The translations under genes were made by a program, and so were the position numbers. A model generated the notes under the pieces. The model was not told the DNA's origin. It did not search any database and worked only from the letters and a program-made list of their open reading frames with translations. DNA of 64,000 bases from Escarpia spicata (Eukaryota > Annelida > Polychaeta > Sabellida > Siboglinidae). Location: the NCBI GenBank assembly GCA_963995525.1, contig OZ023206.1, forward strand, positions 42,887,178 to 42,951,177, in the 5' to 3' direction. Shown here piece after piece: positions 10,107 to 24,500 of the stretch (position 1 is its first letter; the number at the start of each line of letters is the position of its first letter).

Positions 10107-12714
10107 TCACAGCATAACGGTATTTTAAGTGGACTTTTTTCGGCGGACCGATCCTTAATGTGGTCTTACCCCAAATATATGTTTTGCATGTTACAAATCT
10201 TCACGAAGGCTAGACTGATATCAAGCTACACACATAACTAGATTAACCACAAATGGGAACGCATGTTACCGTTTTATCTCGGTCACGTAAGTTACAAGAA
10301 CATATTACGTAAGTTATAGGTGTGAAAACTCATCCCCATTTGATGATTTATCTTGTCTAAAGCAGCAGTACATTCAGTACTCACGAGACAAACATGTCCC
10401 ATGTCAAAGTGTTCGAACAAAATGTATGCATATCACAGCATAACGGTATTTTAAGTGGACTTTTTTCGGCGGACGGATCCTTAATGTGGTCTTACCCCAA
10501 ATAGATGTTTTGCATGTTACAAATCTTCACGAAGGCTAGACTGATATCAAACTACACACATAACTAGATTAACCACAAATGGGAATGCATGTTACCGTTT
10601 TATCTCCGTCACGTAAGTTACAAGAACATATTACGTAAGTCATAGGTGTGAAAACTCATCCCCATTTGATGTTTTATCTTGTCTAAAGCAGCAGTACATT
10701 CAGTACTCACGAGACAAACATGTCCCATGTCAAAGTGTTCGAACCAGATTTATGCATATCACAGCATAACGGTATTTTAAGTGCACTTTTTTCGGCGGAC
10801 GGATCCTTAATGTGGTCTTACCCCAAATAGATGTTTTGCATGTTACAAATCTTCACGAAGGCTAGACTGATATCAAGCTACACACATAACTAGATTAACC
10901 ACAAATGGGAATGCATGTTACCGTTTTATCTCCGTCACGTAAGTTACAAGAACATATTACGTAAGTTATAGGTGTGAAAACTCATCCCCATTTGATGTTT
11001 TATCTTGTCTAAAGCAGCAGTACATTCAGTACTCACGAGACAAACATGTCCCATGTCAAAGTGTTCGAACAAAATGTATGCATATCACAGCATAACGGTA
11101 TTTTAAGTGGACTTTTTTCGGCGGACGGATCCTTAATGTGGTCTTACCCCAAATAGATGTTTTGCATGTTACAAATCTTCACGAAGGCTAGACTGATATC
11201 AAGCTACACATATAACTAGATTAACCACAAATGGGAATGCATGTTACCGTTTTATCTCCGTCACGTAAGTTACAAGAACATATTACGTAAGTTATAGGTG
11301 TGAAAACTCATCCCCATTTGATGTTTTATCTTGTCTAAAGCAGCAGTACATTCAGTACTCACGAGACAAACATGTCCCATGTCAAAGTGTTCGAACAAAA
11401 TTTATGCATATCACAGCATAACGGTATTTTAAGTGGACTTTTTTCGGCGGACGGATCCTTAATGTGGTCTTACCCCAAATAGATGTTTTGCATGTTACAA
11501 ATCTTCACGAAGGCTAGACTGATATCAAGCTACACACATAACTAGATTAACCACAAATGGGAATGCATGTTACCGTTTTATCTCCGTCACGTAAGTTACA
11601 AGAACATATTACGTAAGTTATAGGTGTGAAAACTCATCCCCATTTGATGTTTTATCTTGTCTAAAGCAGCAGTACATTCAGTACTCACGAGACAAACATG
11701 TCCCATGTCAAAGTGTTCGAACAAAATTTATGCATATCACAGCATAACGGTATTTTAAGTGGACTTTTTTCGGCGGACCGATCCTTAATGTGGTCTTACC
11801 CCAAATATATGTTTTGCATGTTACAAATCTTCACGAAGGCTAGACTGATATCAAGCTACACACATAACTAGATTAACCACAAATGGGAACGCATGTTACC
11901 GTTTTATCTCCGTCACGTAAGTTACAAGAACATATTACGTAAGTTATAGGTGTGAAAACTCATCCCCATTTGATGATTTATCTTGTCTAAAGCAGCAGTA
12001 CATTCAGTACTCACGAGACAAACATGTCCCATGTCAAAGTGTTCGAACAAAATGTATGCATATCACAGCATAACGGTATTTTAAGTGGACTTTTTTCGGC
12101 GGACGGATCCTTAATGTGGTCTTACCCCAAATAGATGTTTTGCATGTTACAAATCTTCACGAAGGCTAGACTGATATCAAACTACACACATAACTAGATT
12201 AACCACAAATGGGAATGCATGTTACCGTTTTATCTCCGTCACGTAAGTTACAAGAACATATTACGTAAGTCATAGGTGTGAAAACTCATCCCCATTTGAT
12301 GTTTTATCTTGTCTAAAGCAGCAGTACATTCAGTACTCACGAGACAAACATGTCCCATGTCAAAGTGTTCGAACCAGATTTATGCATATCACAGCATAAC
12401 GGTATTTTAAGTGCACTTTTTTCGGCGGACGGATCCTTAATGTGGTCTTACCCCAAATAGATGTTTTGCATGTTACAAATCTTCACGAAGGCTAGACTGA
12501 TATCAAGCTACACACATAACTAGATTAACCACAAATGGGAATGCATGTTACCGTTTTATCTCCGTCACGTAAGTTACAAGAACATATTACGTAAGTTATA
12601 GGTGTGAAAACTCATCCCCATTTGATGTTTTATCTTGTCTAAAGCAGCAGTACATTCAGTACTCACGAGACAAACATGTCCCATGTCAAAGTGTTCGAAC
12701 AAAATTTATGCATA
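10107..12714 (+). repeat. 8-mer HOR copy 3
   Basis: Third copy, monomers 32-39, again aligned at +2608 bp. The following monomer (12715) has an intact BamHI site, ATATATG and GATGTCCC, so a fourth copy is absent and the HOR ends here. Confidence 0.93.
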
Positions 12715-13692
12715 TCACAGCATAACGGTATTTTAAGTGGACTTTTTTCGGCGGACGGATCCTTAATGTGGTCTTACCCCAAATATATGTTTTGCATGTT
12801 ACAAATCTTCACGAAGGCTAGACTGATATCAAGCTACACACATAACTAGATTAACCACAAATGGGAATGCATGTTACCGTTTTATCTCCGTCACGTAAGT
12901 TACAAGAACATATTACGTAAGTTATAGGTGTGAAAACTCATCCCCATTTGATGTTTTATCTTGTCTAAAGCAGCAGTACATTCAGTACTCACGAGACAAA
13001 GATGTCCCATGTCAAAGTGTTCGAACAAAATTTAAGCATATCACAGCATAACGGTATTTTAAGTGGACTTTTTTCGGCGGACGGATCCTTAATGTGGTCT
13101 TACCCCAAATAGATGTTTTGCATGTTACAAATCTTCACGAAGGCTAGACTGATATCAAGCTACACACATAACTAGATTAACCACAAATGGGAATGCATGT
13201 TACCGTTTTATCTCCGTCACGTAAGTTACAAGAACATATTACGTAAGTTATAGGTGTGAAAACTCATCCCCATTTGATGTTTTATCTTGTCTAAAGCAGC
13301 AGTACATTCAGTACTCACGAGACAAACATGTCCCATGTCAAAGTGTTCGAACAAAATTTATGCATATCACAGCATAACGGTATTTTAAGTGGACTTTTTT
13401 CGGCGGACCGATCCTTAATGTGGTCTTACCCCAAATATATGTTTTGCATGTTACAAATCTTCACGAAGGCTAGACTGATATCAAGCTACACACATAACTA
13501 GATTAACCACAAATGGGAACGCATGTTACCGTTTTATCTCCGTCACGTAAGTTACAAGAACATATTACGTAAGTTATAGGTGTGAAAACTCATCCCCATT
13601 TGATGATTTATCTTGTCTAAAGCAGCAGTACATTCAGTACTCACGAGACAAACATGTCCCATGTCAAAGTGTTCGAACAAAATGTATGCATA

Positions 13693-15648
13693 TCACAGCA
13701 TAACGGTATTTTAAGTGGACTTTTTTCGGCGGACGGATCCTTAATGTGGTCTTACCCCAAATAGATGTTTTGCATGTTACAAATCTTCACGAAGGCTAGA
13801 CTGATATCAAGCTACACACATAACTAGATTAACCACAATTGGGAATGCATGTTACCGTTTTATCTCCGTCACGTAAGTTACAAGAACATATTACGAAAGT
13901 TATAGGTGTGAAAACTCATCCCCATTTGATGTTTTATGTTGTCTAAAGCAGCAGTACATTCAGTACTCACGAGACAAACATGTCCCATGTCAAAGTGTTC
14001 GAACAAAATTTATGCATATCACAGCATAACGGTATTTTAAGTGGACTTTTTTCGGCGGACGGATCCTTAATGTGGTCTTACCCCAAATATATGTTTTGCA
14101 TGTTACAAATCTTCACGAAGGCTAGACTGATATCAAGCTACACACATAACTAGATTAACCACAAATGGGAATGCATGTTACCGTTTTATCTCCGTCACGT
14201 AAGTTACAAGAACATATTACGTAAGTTATAGGTGTGAAAACTCATCCCCATTTGATGTTTTATCTTGTCTAAAGCAGCAGTACATTCAGTACTCACGAGA
14301 CAAAGATGTCCCATGTCAAAGTGTTCGAACAAAATTTATGCATATCACAGCATAACGGTATTTTAAGTGGACTTTTTTCGGCGGACGGATCCTTAATGTG
14401 GTCTTACCCCAAATAGATGTTTTGCATGTTACAAATCTTCACGAAGGCTAGACTGATATCAAGCTACACACATAACTAGATTAACCACAAATGGGAATGC
14501 ATGTTACCGTTTTATCTCCGTCACGTAAGTTACAAGAACATATTACGTAAGTTATAGGTGTGAAAACTCATCCCCATTTGATGTTTTATCTTGTCTAAAG
14601 CAGCAGTACATTCAGTACTCACGAGACAAACATGTCCCATGTCAAAGTGTTCGAACAAAATTTATGCATATCACAGCATAACGGTATTTTAAGTGGACTT
14701 TTTTCGGCGGACGGATCCTTAATGTGGTCTTACCCCAAATAGATGTTTTGCATGTTACAAATCTTCACGAAGGCTAGACTGATATCAAGCTACACACATA
14801 ACTAGATTAACCACAATTGGGAATGCATGTTACCGTTTTATCTCCGTCACGTAAGTTACAAGAACATATTACGAAAGTTATAGGTGTGAAAACTCATCCC
14901 CATTTGATGTTTTATCTTGTCTAAAGCAGCAGTACATTCAGTACTCACGAGACAAACATGTCCCATGTCAAAGTGTTCGAACAAAATTTATGCATATCAC
15001 AGCATAACGGTATTTTAAGTGGACTTTTTTCGGCGGACGGATCCTTAATGTGGTCTTACCCCAAATATATGTTTTGCATGTTACAAATCTTCACGAAGGC
15101 TAGACTGATATCAAGCTACACACATAACTAGATTAACCACAAATGGGAATGCATGTTACCGTTTTATCTCCGTCACGTAAGTTACAAGAACATATTACGT
15201 AAGTTATAGGTGTGAAAACTCATCCCCATTTGATGTTTTATCTTGTCTAAAGCAGCAGTACATTCAGTACTCACGAGACAAAGATGTCCCATGTCAAAGT
15301 GTTCGAACAAAATTTATGCATATCACAGCATAACGGTATTTTAAGTGGACTTTTTTCGGCGGACGGATCCTTAATGTGGTCTTACCCCAAATAGATGTTT
15401 TGCATGTTACAAATCTTCACGAAGGCTAGACTGATATCAAGCTACACACATAACTAGATTAACCACAAATGGGAATGCATGTTACCGTTTTATCTCCGTC
15501 ACGTAAGTTACAAGAACATATTACGTAAGTTATAGGTGTGAAAACTCATCCCCATTTGATGTTTTATCTTGTCTAAAGCAGCAGTACATTCAGTACTCAC
15601 GAGACAAACATGTCCCATGTCAAAGTGTTCGAACAAAATTTATGCATA
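13693..15648 (+). repeat. Duplicated trimer (2 x 978 bp)
   Basis: Monomers at 13693, 14019 and 14345 (ATTGGG/CGAAAG; ATATATG with GATGTCCC; AGATG) are repeated in order at 14671, 14997 and 15323. The rare GATGTCCC change appears near 14305 and 15283, and also in the monomer at 12715 (near 13001), which suggests a partial third copy upstream. The first copy has a private TATGTTGTC near 13936. Confidence 0.85.
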
Positions 15649-16300
15649 TCACAGCATAACGGTATTTTAAGTGGACTTTTTTCGGCGGACGGATCCTTAA
15701 TGTGGTCTTACCCCAAATAGATGTTTTGCATGTTACAAATCTTCACGAAGGCTAGACTGATATCAAACTACACACATAACTAGATTAACCACAAATGGGA
15801 ATGCATGTTACCGTTTTATCTCCGTCACGTAAGTTACAAGAACATATTACGTAAGTCATAGGTGTGAAAACTCATCCCCATTTGATGTTTTATCTTGTCT
15901 AAAGCAGCAGTACATTCAGTACTCACGAGACAAACATGTCCCATGTCAAAGTGTTCGAACCAGATTTATGCATATCACAGCATAACGGTATTTTAAGTGC
16001 ACTTTTTTCGGCGGACGGATAATTAATGTGGTCTTACCCCAAATAGATGTTTTGCATGTTACAAATCTTCACGAAGGCTAGACTGATATCAAGCTACACA
16101 CATAACTAGATTAACCACAAATGGGAATGCATGTTACCGTTTTATCTCCGTCACGTAAGTTACAAGAACATATTACGTAAGTTATAGGTGTGAAAACTCA
16201 TCCCCATTTGATGTTTTATCTTGTCTAAAGCAGCAGTACATTCAGTACTCACGAGACAAACATGTCCCATGTCAAAGTGTTCGAACAAAATGTATGCATA

Positions 16301-16626
16301 TCACAGCATAACGGTATTTTAAGTGGACTTTTTTCGGCGGACGGATCCTTAATGTGGTCTTACCCCAAATAGATGTTTTGCATGTTACAAATCTTCACGA
16401 AGGCTAGACTGATATCAAGCTACACATATAACTAGATTAACCACAAATGGGAATGCATGTTACCGTTTTATCTCCGTCACGTAAGTTACAAGAACATATT
16501 ACGTAAGTTATAGGTGTGAAAACTCATCCCCATTTCATGTTTTATCTTGTCTAAAGCAGCAGTACATTCAGTACTTACGAGACAAACATGTCCCATGTCA
16601 AAGTGTTCGAACCAGATTTATGCATA
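16301..16626 (+). repeat. Hybrid monomer: CATATAAC front, CCAGATTT tail
   Basis: The front carries CATATAAC as in 8-mer HOR position 4, while the end has the CCAGATTT tail of positions 2 and 7 and is followed by a GCAC monomer as those are. The switch lies between about 16427 and 16611. A CATTTCATG change (near 16536) and TACTTACG (near 16575) lie inside the interval. The preceding monomer (15975) has GGATAA in place of BamHI. Confidence 0.75.
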
Positions 16627-16952
16627 TCACAGCATAACGGTATTTTAAGTGCACTTTTTTCGGCGGACGGATCCTTAATGTGGTCTTACCCCAAATAGAT
16701 GTTTTGCATGTTACAAATCTTCACGAAGGCTAGACTGATATCAAGCTACACACATAACTAGATTAACCACAAATGGGAATGCATGTTACCGTTTTATCTC
16801 CGTCACGTAAGTTACAAGAACATATTACGTAAGTTATAGGTGTGAAAACTCATCCCCATTTGATGTTTTATCTTGTCTAAAGCAGCAGTACATTCAGTAC
16901 TCACGAGACAAACATGTCCCATGTCAAAGTGTTCGAACAAAATGTATGCATA

Positions 16953-19234
16953 TCACAGCATAACGGTATTTTAAGTGGACTTTTTTCGGCGGACGGATCC
17001 TTAATGTGGTCTTACCCCAAATAGATGTTTTGCATGTTACAAATCTTCACGAAGGCTAGACTGATATCAAGCTACACATATAACTAGATTAACCACAAAT
17101 GGGAATGCATGTTACCGTTTTATCTCCGTCACGTAAGTTACAAGAACATATTACGTAAGTTATAGGTGTGAAAACTCATCCCCATTTGATGTTTTATCTT
17201 GTCTAAAGCAGCAGTACATTCAGTACTCACGAGACAAACATGTCCCATGTCAAAGTGTTCGAACAAAATTTATGCATATCACAGCATAACGGTATTTTAG
17301 GTGGACTTTTTTCGGCGGACGGATCCTTAATGTGGTCTTACCCCAAATAGATGTTTTGAATGTTACAAATCTTCACGAAGGCTATACTGATATCAAGCTA
17401 CACACATAACTAGATTAACCACAAATGGGAATGCATGTTACCGTTTTATCTCCGTCACGTAAGTTACAAGAACATATTACGTAAGTTATAGGTGTGAAAA
17501 CTCATCCCCATTTGATGTTTTATCTTGTCTAAAGCAGCAGTACATTCAGTACTCACGAGACAAACATGTCCCATGTCAAAGTGTTCGAACAAAATTTATG
17601 CATATCACAGCATAACGGTATTTTAAGTGGACTTTTTTCGGCGGACCGATCCTTAATGTGGTCTTACCCCAAATATATGTTTTGCATGTTACAAATCTTC
17701 ACGAAGGCTAGACTGATATCAAGCTACACACATAACTAGATTAACCACAAATGGGAACGCATGTTACCGTTTTATCTCCGTCACGTAAGTTACAAGAACA
17801 TATTACGTAAGTTATAGGTGTGAAAACTCATCCCCATTTGATGATTTATCTTGTCTAAAGCAGCAGTACATTCAGTACTCACGAGACAAACATGTCCCAT
17901 GTCAAAGTGTTCGAACAAAATTTATGCATATCACAGCATAACGGTATTTTAAGTGGACTTTTTTCGGCGGACGGATCCTTAATGTGGTCTTACCCCAAAT
18001 AGATGTTTTGCATGTTACAAATCTTCACGAAGGCTAGACTGATATCAAGCTACACACATAACTAGATTAACCACAATTGGGAATGCATGTTACCGTTTTA
18101 TCTCCGTCACGTAAGTTACAAGAACATATTACGAAAGTTATAGGTGTGAAAACTCATCCCCATTTGATGTTTTATCTTGTCTAAAGCAGCAGTACATTCA
18201 GTACTCACGAGACAAACATGTCCCATGTCAAAGTGTTCGAACAAAATTTATGCATATCACAGCATAACGGTATTTTAAGTGCACTTTTTTCGGCGGACGG
18301 ATCCTTAATGTGGTCTTACCCCAAATAGATGTTTTGCATGTTACAAATCTTCACGAAGGCTAGACTGATATCAAGCTACACACATAACTAGATTAACCAC
18401 AAATGGGAATGCATGTTACCGTTTTATCTCCGTCACGTAAGTTACAAGAACATATTACGTAAGTTATAGGTGTGAAAACTCATCCCCATTTGATGTTTTA
18501 TCTTGTCTAAAGCAGCAGTACATTCAGTACTCACGAGACAAACATGTCCCATGTCAAAGTGTTCGAACACAATTTATGCATATCATAGCATAACGGTATT
18601 TTAAGTGAACTTTTTTCGGCGGACGGATCCTTAATGTGGTCTTACCCCAAATAGATGTTTTGCATGTTACAAATCTTCACGAAGGCTAGACTGATATCAA
18701 GCTACACACATAACTAGATTAACCACAAATGGGAATGCATGTTACCGTTTTATCTCCGTCACGTAAGTTACAAGAACATATTACGTAAGTTATAGGTGTG
18801 AAAACTCATCCCCATTTGATGTTTTATCTTGTCTTAAGCAGCAGTACATTCAGTACTCACGAGACAAACATGTCCCATGTCAAAGTGTTCGAACACAATT
18901 GATGCACATCATAGCATAACGTTATTTTAAGTGAACTTTTTTCGGCGGACGGATCCTTAATGTGGTCTTACCCCAAATATATGTTTTGCATGTTACAAAT
19001 CTTCACGAAGGCTAGACTGATATCAAGCTACACACATAACTAGATTAACCACAAATGGGAATGCATGTTACCGTTTTATCTCCGTCACGTAAGTTACAAG
19101 AACATATTACGTAAGTTATAGGTGTGAAAACTCATCCCCATTTGATGTTTTATCTTGTCTAAAGCAGCAGTACATTCAGTACTCACGAGACAAACATGTC
19201 CCATGTCAAAGTGTTCGAACAAAATGTATGCATA
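16953..19234 (+). repeat. 7-mer HOR copy 1
   Basis: First copy. Private changes in its second monomer are TTAGGTGG (near 17299) and GCTATACTG (near 17383). Its last monomer keeps CATGTCCC, where copy 2 has CATATCCC. Confidence 0.92.
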
Positions 19235-21516
19235 TCACAGCATAACGGTATTTTAAGTGGACTTTTTTCGGCGGACGGATCCTTAATGTGGTCTTACCCC
19301 AAATAGATGTTTTGCATGTTACAAATCTTCACGAAGGCTAGACTGATATCAAGCTACACATATAACTAGATTAACCACAAATGGGAATGCATGTTACCGT
19401 TTTATCTCCGTCACGTAAGTTACAAGAACATATTACGTAAGTTATAGGTGTGAAAACTCATCCCCATTTGATGTTTTATCTTGTCTAAAGCAGCAGTACA
19501 TTCAGTACTCACGAGACAAACATGTCCCATGTCAAAGTGTTCGAACAAAATTTATGCATATCACAGCATAACGGTATTTTAAGTGGACTTTTTTCGGCGG
19601 ACGGATCCTTAATGTGGTCTTACCCCAAATAGATGTTTTGAATGTTACAAATCTTCACGAAGGCTAGACTGATATCAAGCTACACACATAACTAGATTAA
19701 CCACAAATGGGAATGCATGTTTCCGTTTTATCTCCGTCACGTAAGTTACAAGAACATATTACGTAAGTTATAGGTGTGAAAACTCATCCCCATTTGATGT
19801 TTTATCTTGTCTAAAGCAGCAGTACATTCAGTACTCACGAGACAAACATGTCCCATGTCAAAGTGTTCGAACAAAATTTATGCATATCACAGCATAACGG
19901 TATTTTAAGTGGACTTTTTTCGGCGGACCGATCCTTAATGTGGTCTTACCCCAAATATATGTTTTGCATGTTACAAATCTTCACGAAGGCTAGACTGATA
20001 TCAAGCTACACACATAACTAGATTAACCACAAATGGGAACGCATGTTACCGTTTTATCTCCGTCACGTAAGTTACAAGAACATATTACGTAAGTTATAGG
20101 TGTGAAAACTCATCCCCATTTGATGATTTATCTTGTCTAAAGCAGCAGTACATTCAGTACTCACGAGACAAACATGTCCCATGTCAAAGTGTTCGAACAA
20201 AATTTATGCATATCACAGCATAACGGTATTTTAAGTGGACTTTTTTCGGCGGACGGATCCTTAATGTGGTCTTACCCCAAATAGATGTTTTGCATGTTAC
20301 AAATCTTCACGAAGGCTAGACTGATATCAAGCTACACACATAACTAGATTAACCACAATTGGGAATGCATGTTACCGTTTTATCTCCGTCACGTAAGTTA
20401 CAAGAACATATTACGAAAGTTATAGGTGTGAAAACTCATCCCCATTTGATGTTTTATCTTGTCTAAAGCAGCAGTACATTCAGTACTCACGAGACAAACA
20501 TGTCCCATGTCAAAGTGTTCGAACAAAATTTATGCATATCACAGCATAACGGTATTTTAAGTGCACTTTTTTCGGCGGACGGATCCTTAATGTGGTCTTA
20601 CCCCAAATAGATGTTTTGCATGTTACAAATCTTCACGAAGGCTAGACTGATATCAAGCTACACACATAACTAGATTAACCACAAATGGGAATGCATGTTA
20701 CCGTTTTATCTCCGTCACGTAAGTTACAAGAACATATTACGTAAGTTATAGGTGTGAAAACTCATCCCCATTTGATGTTTTATCTTGTCTAAAGCAGCAG
20801 TACATTCAGTACTCACGAGACAAACATGTCCCATGTCAAAGTGTTCGAACACAATTTATGCATATCATAGCATAACGGTATTTTAAGTGAACTTTTTTCG
20901 GCGGACGGATCCTTAATGTGGTCTTACCCCAAATAGATGTTTTGCATGTTACAAATCTTCAAGAAGGCTAGACTGATATCAAGCTACACACATAACTAGA
21001 TTAACCACAAATGGGAATGCATGTTACCGTTTTATCTCCGTCACGTAAGTTACAAGAACATATTACGTAAGTTATAGGTGTGAAAACTCATCCCCATTTG
21101 ATGTTTTATCTTGTCTTAAGCAGCAGTACATTCAGTACTCACGAGACAAACATGTCCCATGTCAAAGTGTTCGAACACAATTGATGCACATCATAGCATA
21201 ACGTTATTTTAAGTGAACTTTTTTCGGCGGACGGATCCTTAATGTGGTCTTACCCCAAATATATGTTTTGCATGTTACAAATCTTCACGAAGGCTAGACT
21301 GATATCAAGCTACACACATAACTAGATTAACCACAAATGGGAATGCATGTTACCGTTTTATCTCCGTCACGTAAGTTACAAGAACATATTACGTAAGTTA
21401 TAGGTGTGAAAACTCATCCCCATTTGATGTTTTATCTTGTCTAAAGCAGCAGTACATTCAGTACTCACGAGACAAACATATCCCATGTCAAAGTGTTCGA
21501 ACAAAATGTATGCATA
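19235..21516 (+). repeat. 7-mer HOR copy 2
   Basis: Second copy. Private changes include CATGTTTCC near 19718 and TTCAAGAAGG near 20960. Its final monomer (21191) carries CATATCCC and a TGTATG tail, exactly like the monomer at 979, and identity with copy 1 ends at about this point. Confidence 0.92.
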
Positions 21517-24500
21517 TCACAGCATAACGGTATTTTAAGTGCACTTTTTTTGGCGGACGGATCCTTAATGTGGTCTTACCCCAAATAGATGTTTTGCATG
21601 TTACAAATCTTCACGAAGGCTAGACTGATATAAAGCTACACACATAACTAGATTAACCATAAATGGGAATGCATGTTACCGTTTTATCTCCGTCACGTAA
21701 GTTACAAGAACATATTACGTAAGTTATAGGTGTGAAAACTCATCCCCATTTGATGTTTTATCTTGTCTAAAGCAGCAGTACATTCAGTACTCACGAGACA
21801 AACATGTCCCATGTCAAAGTGTTCGAACAAAATTTATGCATATCACAGCATAACGGTATTTTAAGTGGACTTTTTTCGGCGGACGGATCCTTAATGTGGT
21901 CTTACCCCAAATATATGTTTTGCATGTTACAAATCTTCACGAAGGCTAGACTGATATCAAGCTACACACATAACTAGATTAACCACAAATGGGAACGCAT
22001 GTTACCGTTTTATCTCCGTCACGTAAGTTACAAGAACATATTACGTAAGTTATAGGTGTGAAAACTCATCCCCATTTGATGATTTATCTTGTCTAAAGCA
22101 GCAGTACATTCAGTACTCACGAGACAAACATGTCCCATGTCAAAGTGTTCGAACAAAATGTATGCATATCACAGCATAACGGTATTTTAAGTGGACTTTT
22201 TTCGGCGGACGGATCCTTAATGTGGTCTTACCCCAAATAGATGTTTTGCATGTTACAAATCTTCACGAAGGCTAGACTGATATCAAGCTACACACATAAC
22301 TAGATTAACCACAATTGGGAATGCATGTTACCGTTTTATCTCCGTCACGTAAGTTACAAGAACATATTACGAAAGTTATAGGTGTGAAAACTCATCCCCA
22401 TTTGATGTTTTATCTTGTCTAAAGCAGCAGTACATTCAGTACTCACGAGACAAACATGTCCCATGTCAAAGTGTTCGAACAAAATTTATGCATATCACAG
22501 CATAACGGTATTTTAAGTGGACTTTTTTCGGCGGACGGATCCTTAATGTGGTCTTACCCCAAATATATGTTTTGCATGTTACAAATCTTCACGAAGGCTA
22601 GACTGATATCAAGCTACACACATAACTAGATTAACCACAAATGGGAATGCATGTTACCGTTTTATCTCCGTCACGTAAGTTACAAGAACATATTACGTAA
22701 GTTATAGGTGTGAAAACTCATCCCCATTTGATGTTTTATCTTGTCTAAAGCAGCAGTACATTCAGTACTCACGAGACAAACATGTCCCATGTCAAAGTGT
22801 TCGAACAAAATTTATGCATATCACAGCATAACGGTATTTTAAGTGGACTTTTTTCGGCGGACCGATCCTTAATGTGGTCTTACCCCAAATATATGTTTTG
22901 CATGTTACAAATCTTCACGAAGGCTAGACTGATATCAAGCTACACACATAACTAGATTAACCACAAATGGGAACGCATGTTACCGTTTTATCTCCGTCAC
23001 GTAAGTTACAAGAACATATTACGTAAGTTATAGGTGTGAAAACTCATCCCCATTTGATGATTTATCTTGTCTAAAGCAGCAGTACATTCAGTACTCACGA
23101 GACAAACATGTCCCATGTCAAAGTGTTCGAACAAAATGTATGCATATCACAGCATAACGGTATTTTAAGTGGACTTTTTTCGGCGGACGGATCCTTAATG
23201 TGGTCTTACCCCAAATATATGTTTTGCATGTTACAAATCTTCACGAAGGCTAGACTGATATCAAGCTACACACATAACTAGATTAACCACAATTGGGAAT
23301 GCATGTTACCGTTTTATCTCCGTCACGTAAGTTACAAGAACATATTACGAAAGTTATAGGTGTGAAAACTCATCCCCATTTGATGTTTTATCTTGTCTAA
23401 AGCAGCAGTACATTCAGTACTCACGAGACAAACATGTCCCATGTCAAAGTGTTCGAACAAAATTTATGCATATCACAGCATAACGGTATTTTAAGTGCAC
23501 TTTTTTCGGCGGACGGATCCTTAATGTGGTCTTACCCCAAATAGATGTTTTGCATGTTACAAATCTTCACGAAGGCTAGACTGATATCAAGCTACACACA
23601 TAACTAGATTAACCACAAATGGGAATGCATGTTACCGTTTTATCTCCGTCACGTAAGTTACAAGAACATATTACGTAAGTTATAGGTGTGAAAACTTATC
23701 CCCATTTGATGTTTTATCTTGTCTAAAGCAGCAGTACATTCAGTACTCACGAGACAAACATGTCCCATGTCAAAGTGTTCGAACAAAATTTATGCATATC
23801 ACAGCATAACGGTATTTTAAGTGGACTTTTTTCGGCGGACGGATCCTTAATGTGGTCTTACCCCAAATATATGTTTTGCATGTTACAAATCTTCACGAAG
23901 GCTAGACTGATATCAAGCTACACACATAACTAGATTAACCACAAATGGGAATGCATGTTACCGTTTTATCTCCGTCACGTAAATTACAAGAACATATTAC
24001 GTAAGTTATAGGTGTGAAAACTCATCCCCATTTGATGTTTTATCTTGTCTAAAGCAGCAGTACATTCAGTACTCACGAGACAAACATGTCCCATGTCAAA
24101 GTGTTCGAACAAAATTTATGCATATCACAGCATAACGGTATTTTAAGTGGACTTTTTTCGGCGGACGGATCCTTAATGTGGTCTTACCCCAAATAGATGT
24201 TTTGCATGTTACAAATCTTCACGAAGGCTAGACTGATATCAAGCTACACACATAACTAGATTAACCACAAATGGGAATGCATGTTACCGTTTTATCTCCG
24301 TCACGTAAGTTACAAGAACATATTACGTAAGTTATAGGTGTGAAAACTCATCCCCATTTGATGTTTTATCTTGTCTAAAGCAGCAGTACATTCAGTACTC
24401 ACGAGACAAACATGTCCCATGTCAAAGTGTTCGAACAAAATTTATGCATATCACAGCATAACGGTATTTTAAGTGGACTTTTTTCGGCGGACCGATCCTT

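Larger units (their letters stand above)
4891..12714 (+). repeat. 8-monomer HOR array, three copies of 2608 bp
   Basis: Three consecutive blocks of eight monomers follow the same variant order at a 2608-bp offset. Order: (1) G43C, CGGTCAC, GAACGC, GATGATTT; (2) CAAACTAC, GTCATAGG, CCAGATTT tail; (3) GCAC, AGATG, TGTATG tail; (4) CACATATAAC; (5) AGATG; (6) G43C, GAACGC, GATGATTT; (7) as 2; (8) GCAC front with TTTATG tail. Rare markers align exactly: CGGTCAC near 5063, 7671 and 10279; CATATAAC near 5993, 8601 and 11209. The unit reads as a 5-mer followed by a shortened 3-mer of the same kind. Few differences are visible between copies, which implies recent amplification. Confidence 0.95.
12715..16952 (+). 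repeat. Mixed block, monomers 40-52
   Basis: Thirteen 326-bp monomers between the 8-mer and 7-mer HORs. It contains the duplicated trimer at 13693-15648. At its right end (15649-16952) are monomers of the 8-mer HOR's CAAACTAC, GCAC and CATATAAC classes in a new order, including one without BamHI (15975) and one hybrid (16301). The monomer at 13367 is a G43C/GAACGC/GATGATTT unit, as in HOR positions 1 and 6. Private variant TTTAAGCATA lies near 13031. Confidence 0.88.
16953..21516 (+). repeat. 7-monomer HOR, two copies of 2282 bp
   Basis: Monomers 53-59 and 60-66 share variant order at a 2282-bp offset. Order: CATATAAC; TTTTGAATG; G43C with GAACGC and GATGATTT; ATTGGG with CGAAAG; GCAC; TCAT start with GAAC and GTCTTAAG; TCAT start with GTTATT, GAAC and ATATATG. 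Rare markers align exactly: TTTTGAATG near 17351 and 19633, GTCTTAAG near 18831 and 21113, GATGCACA at 18901 and 21183. Confidence 0.94.
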
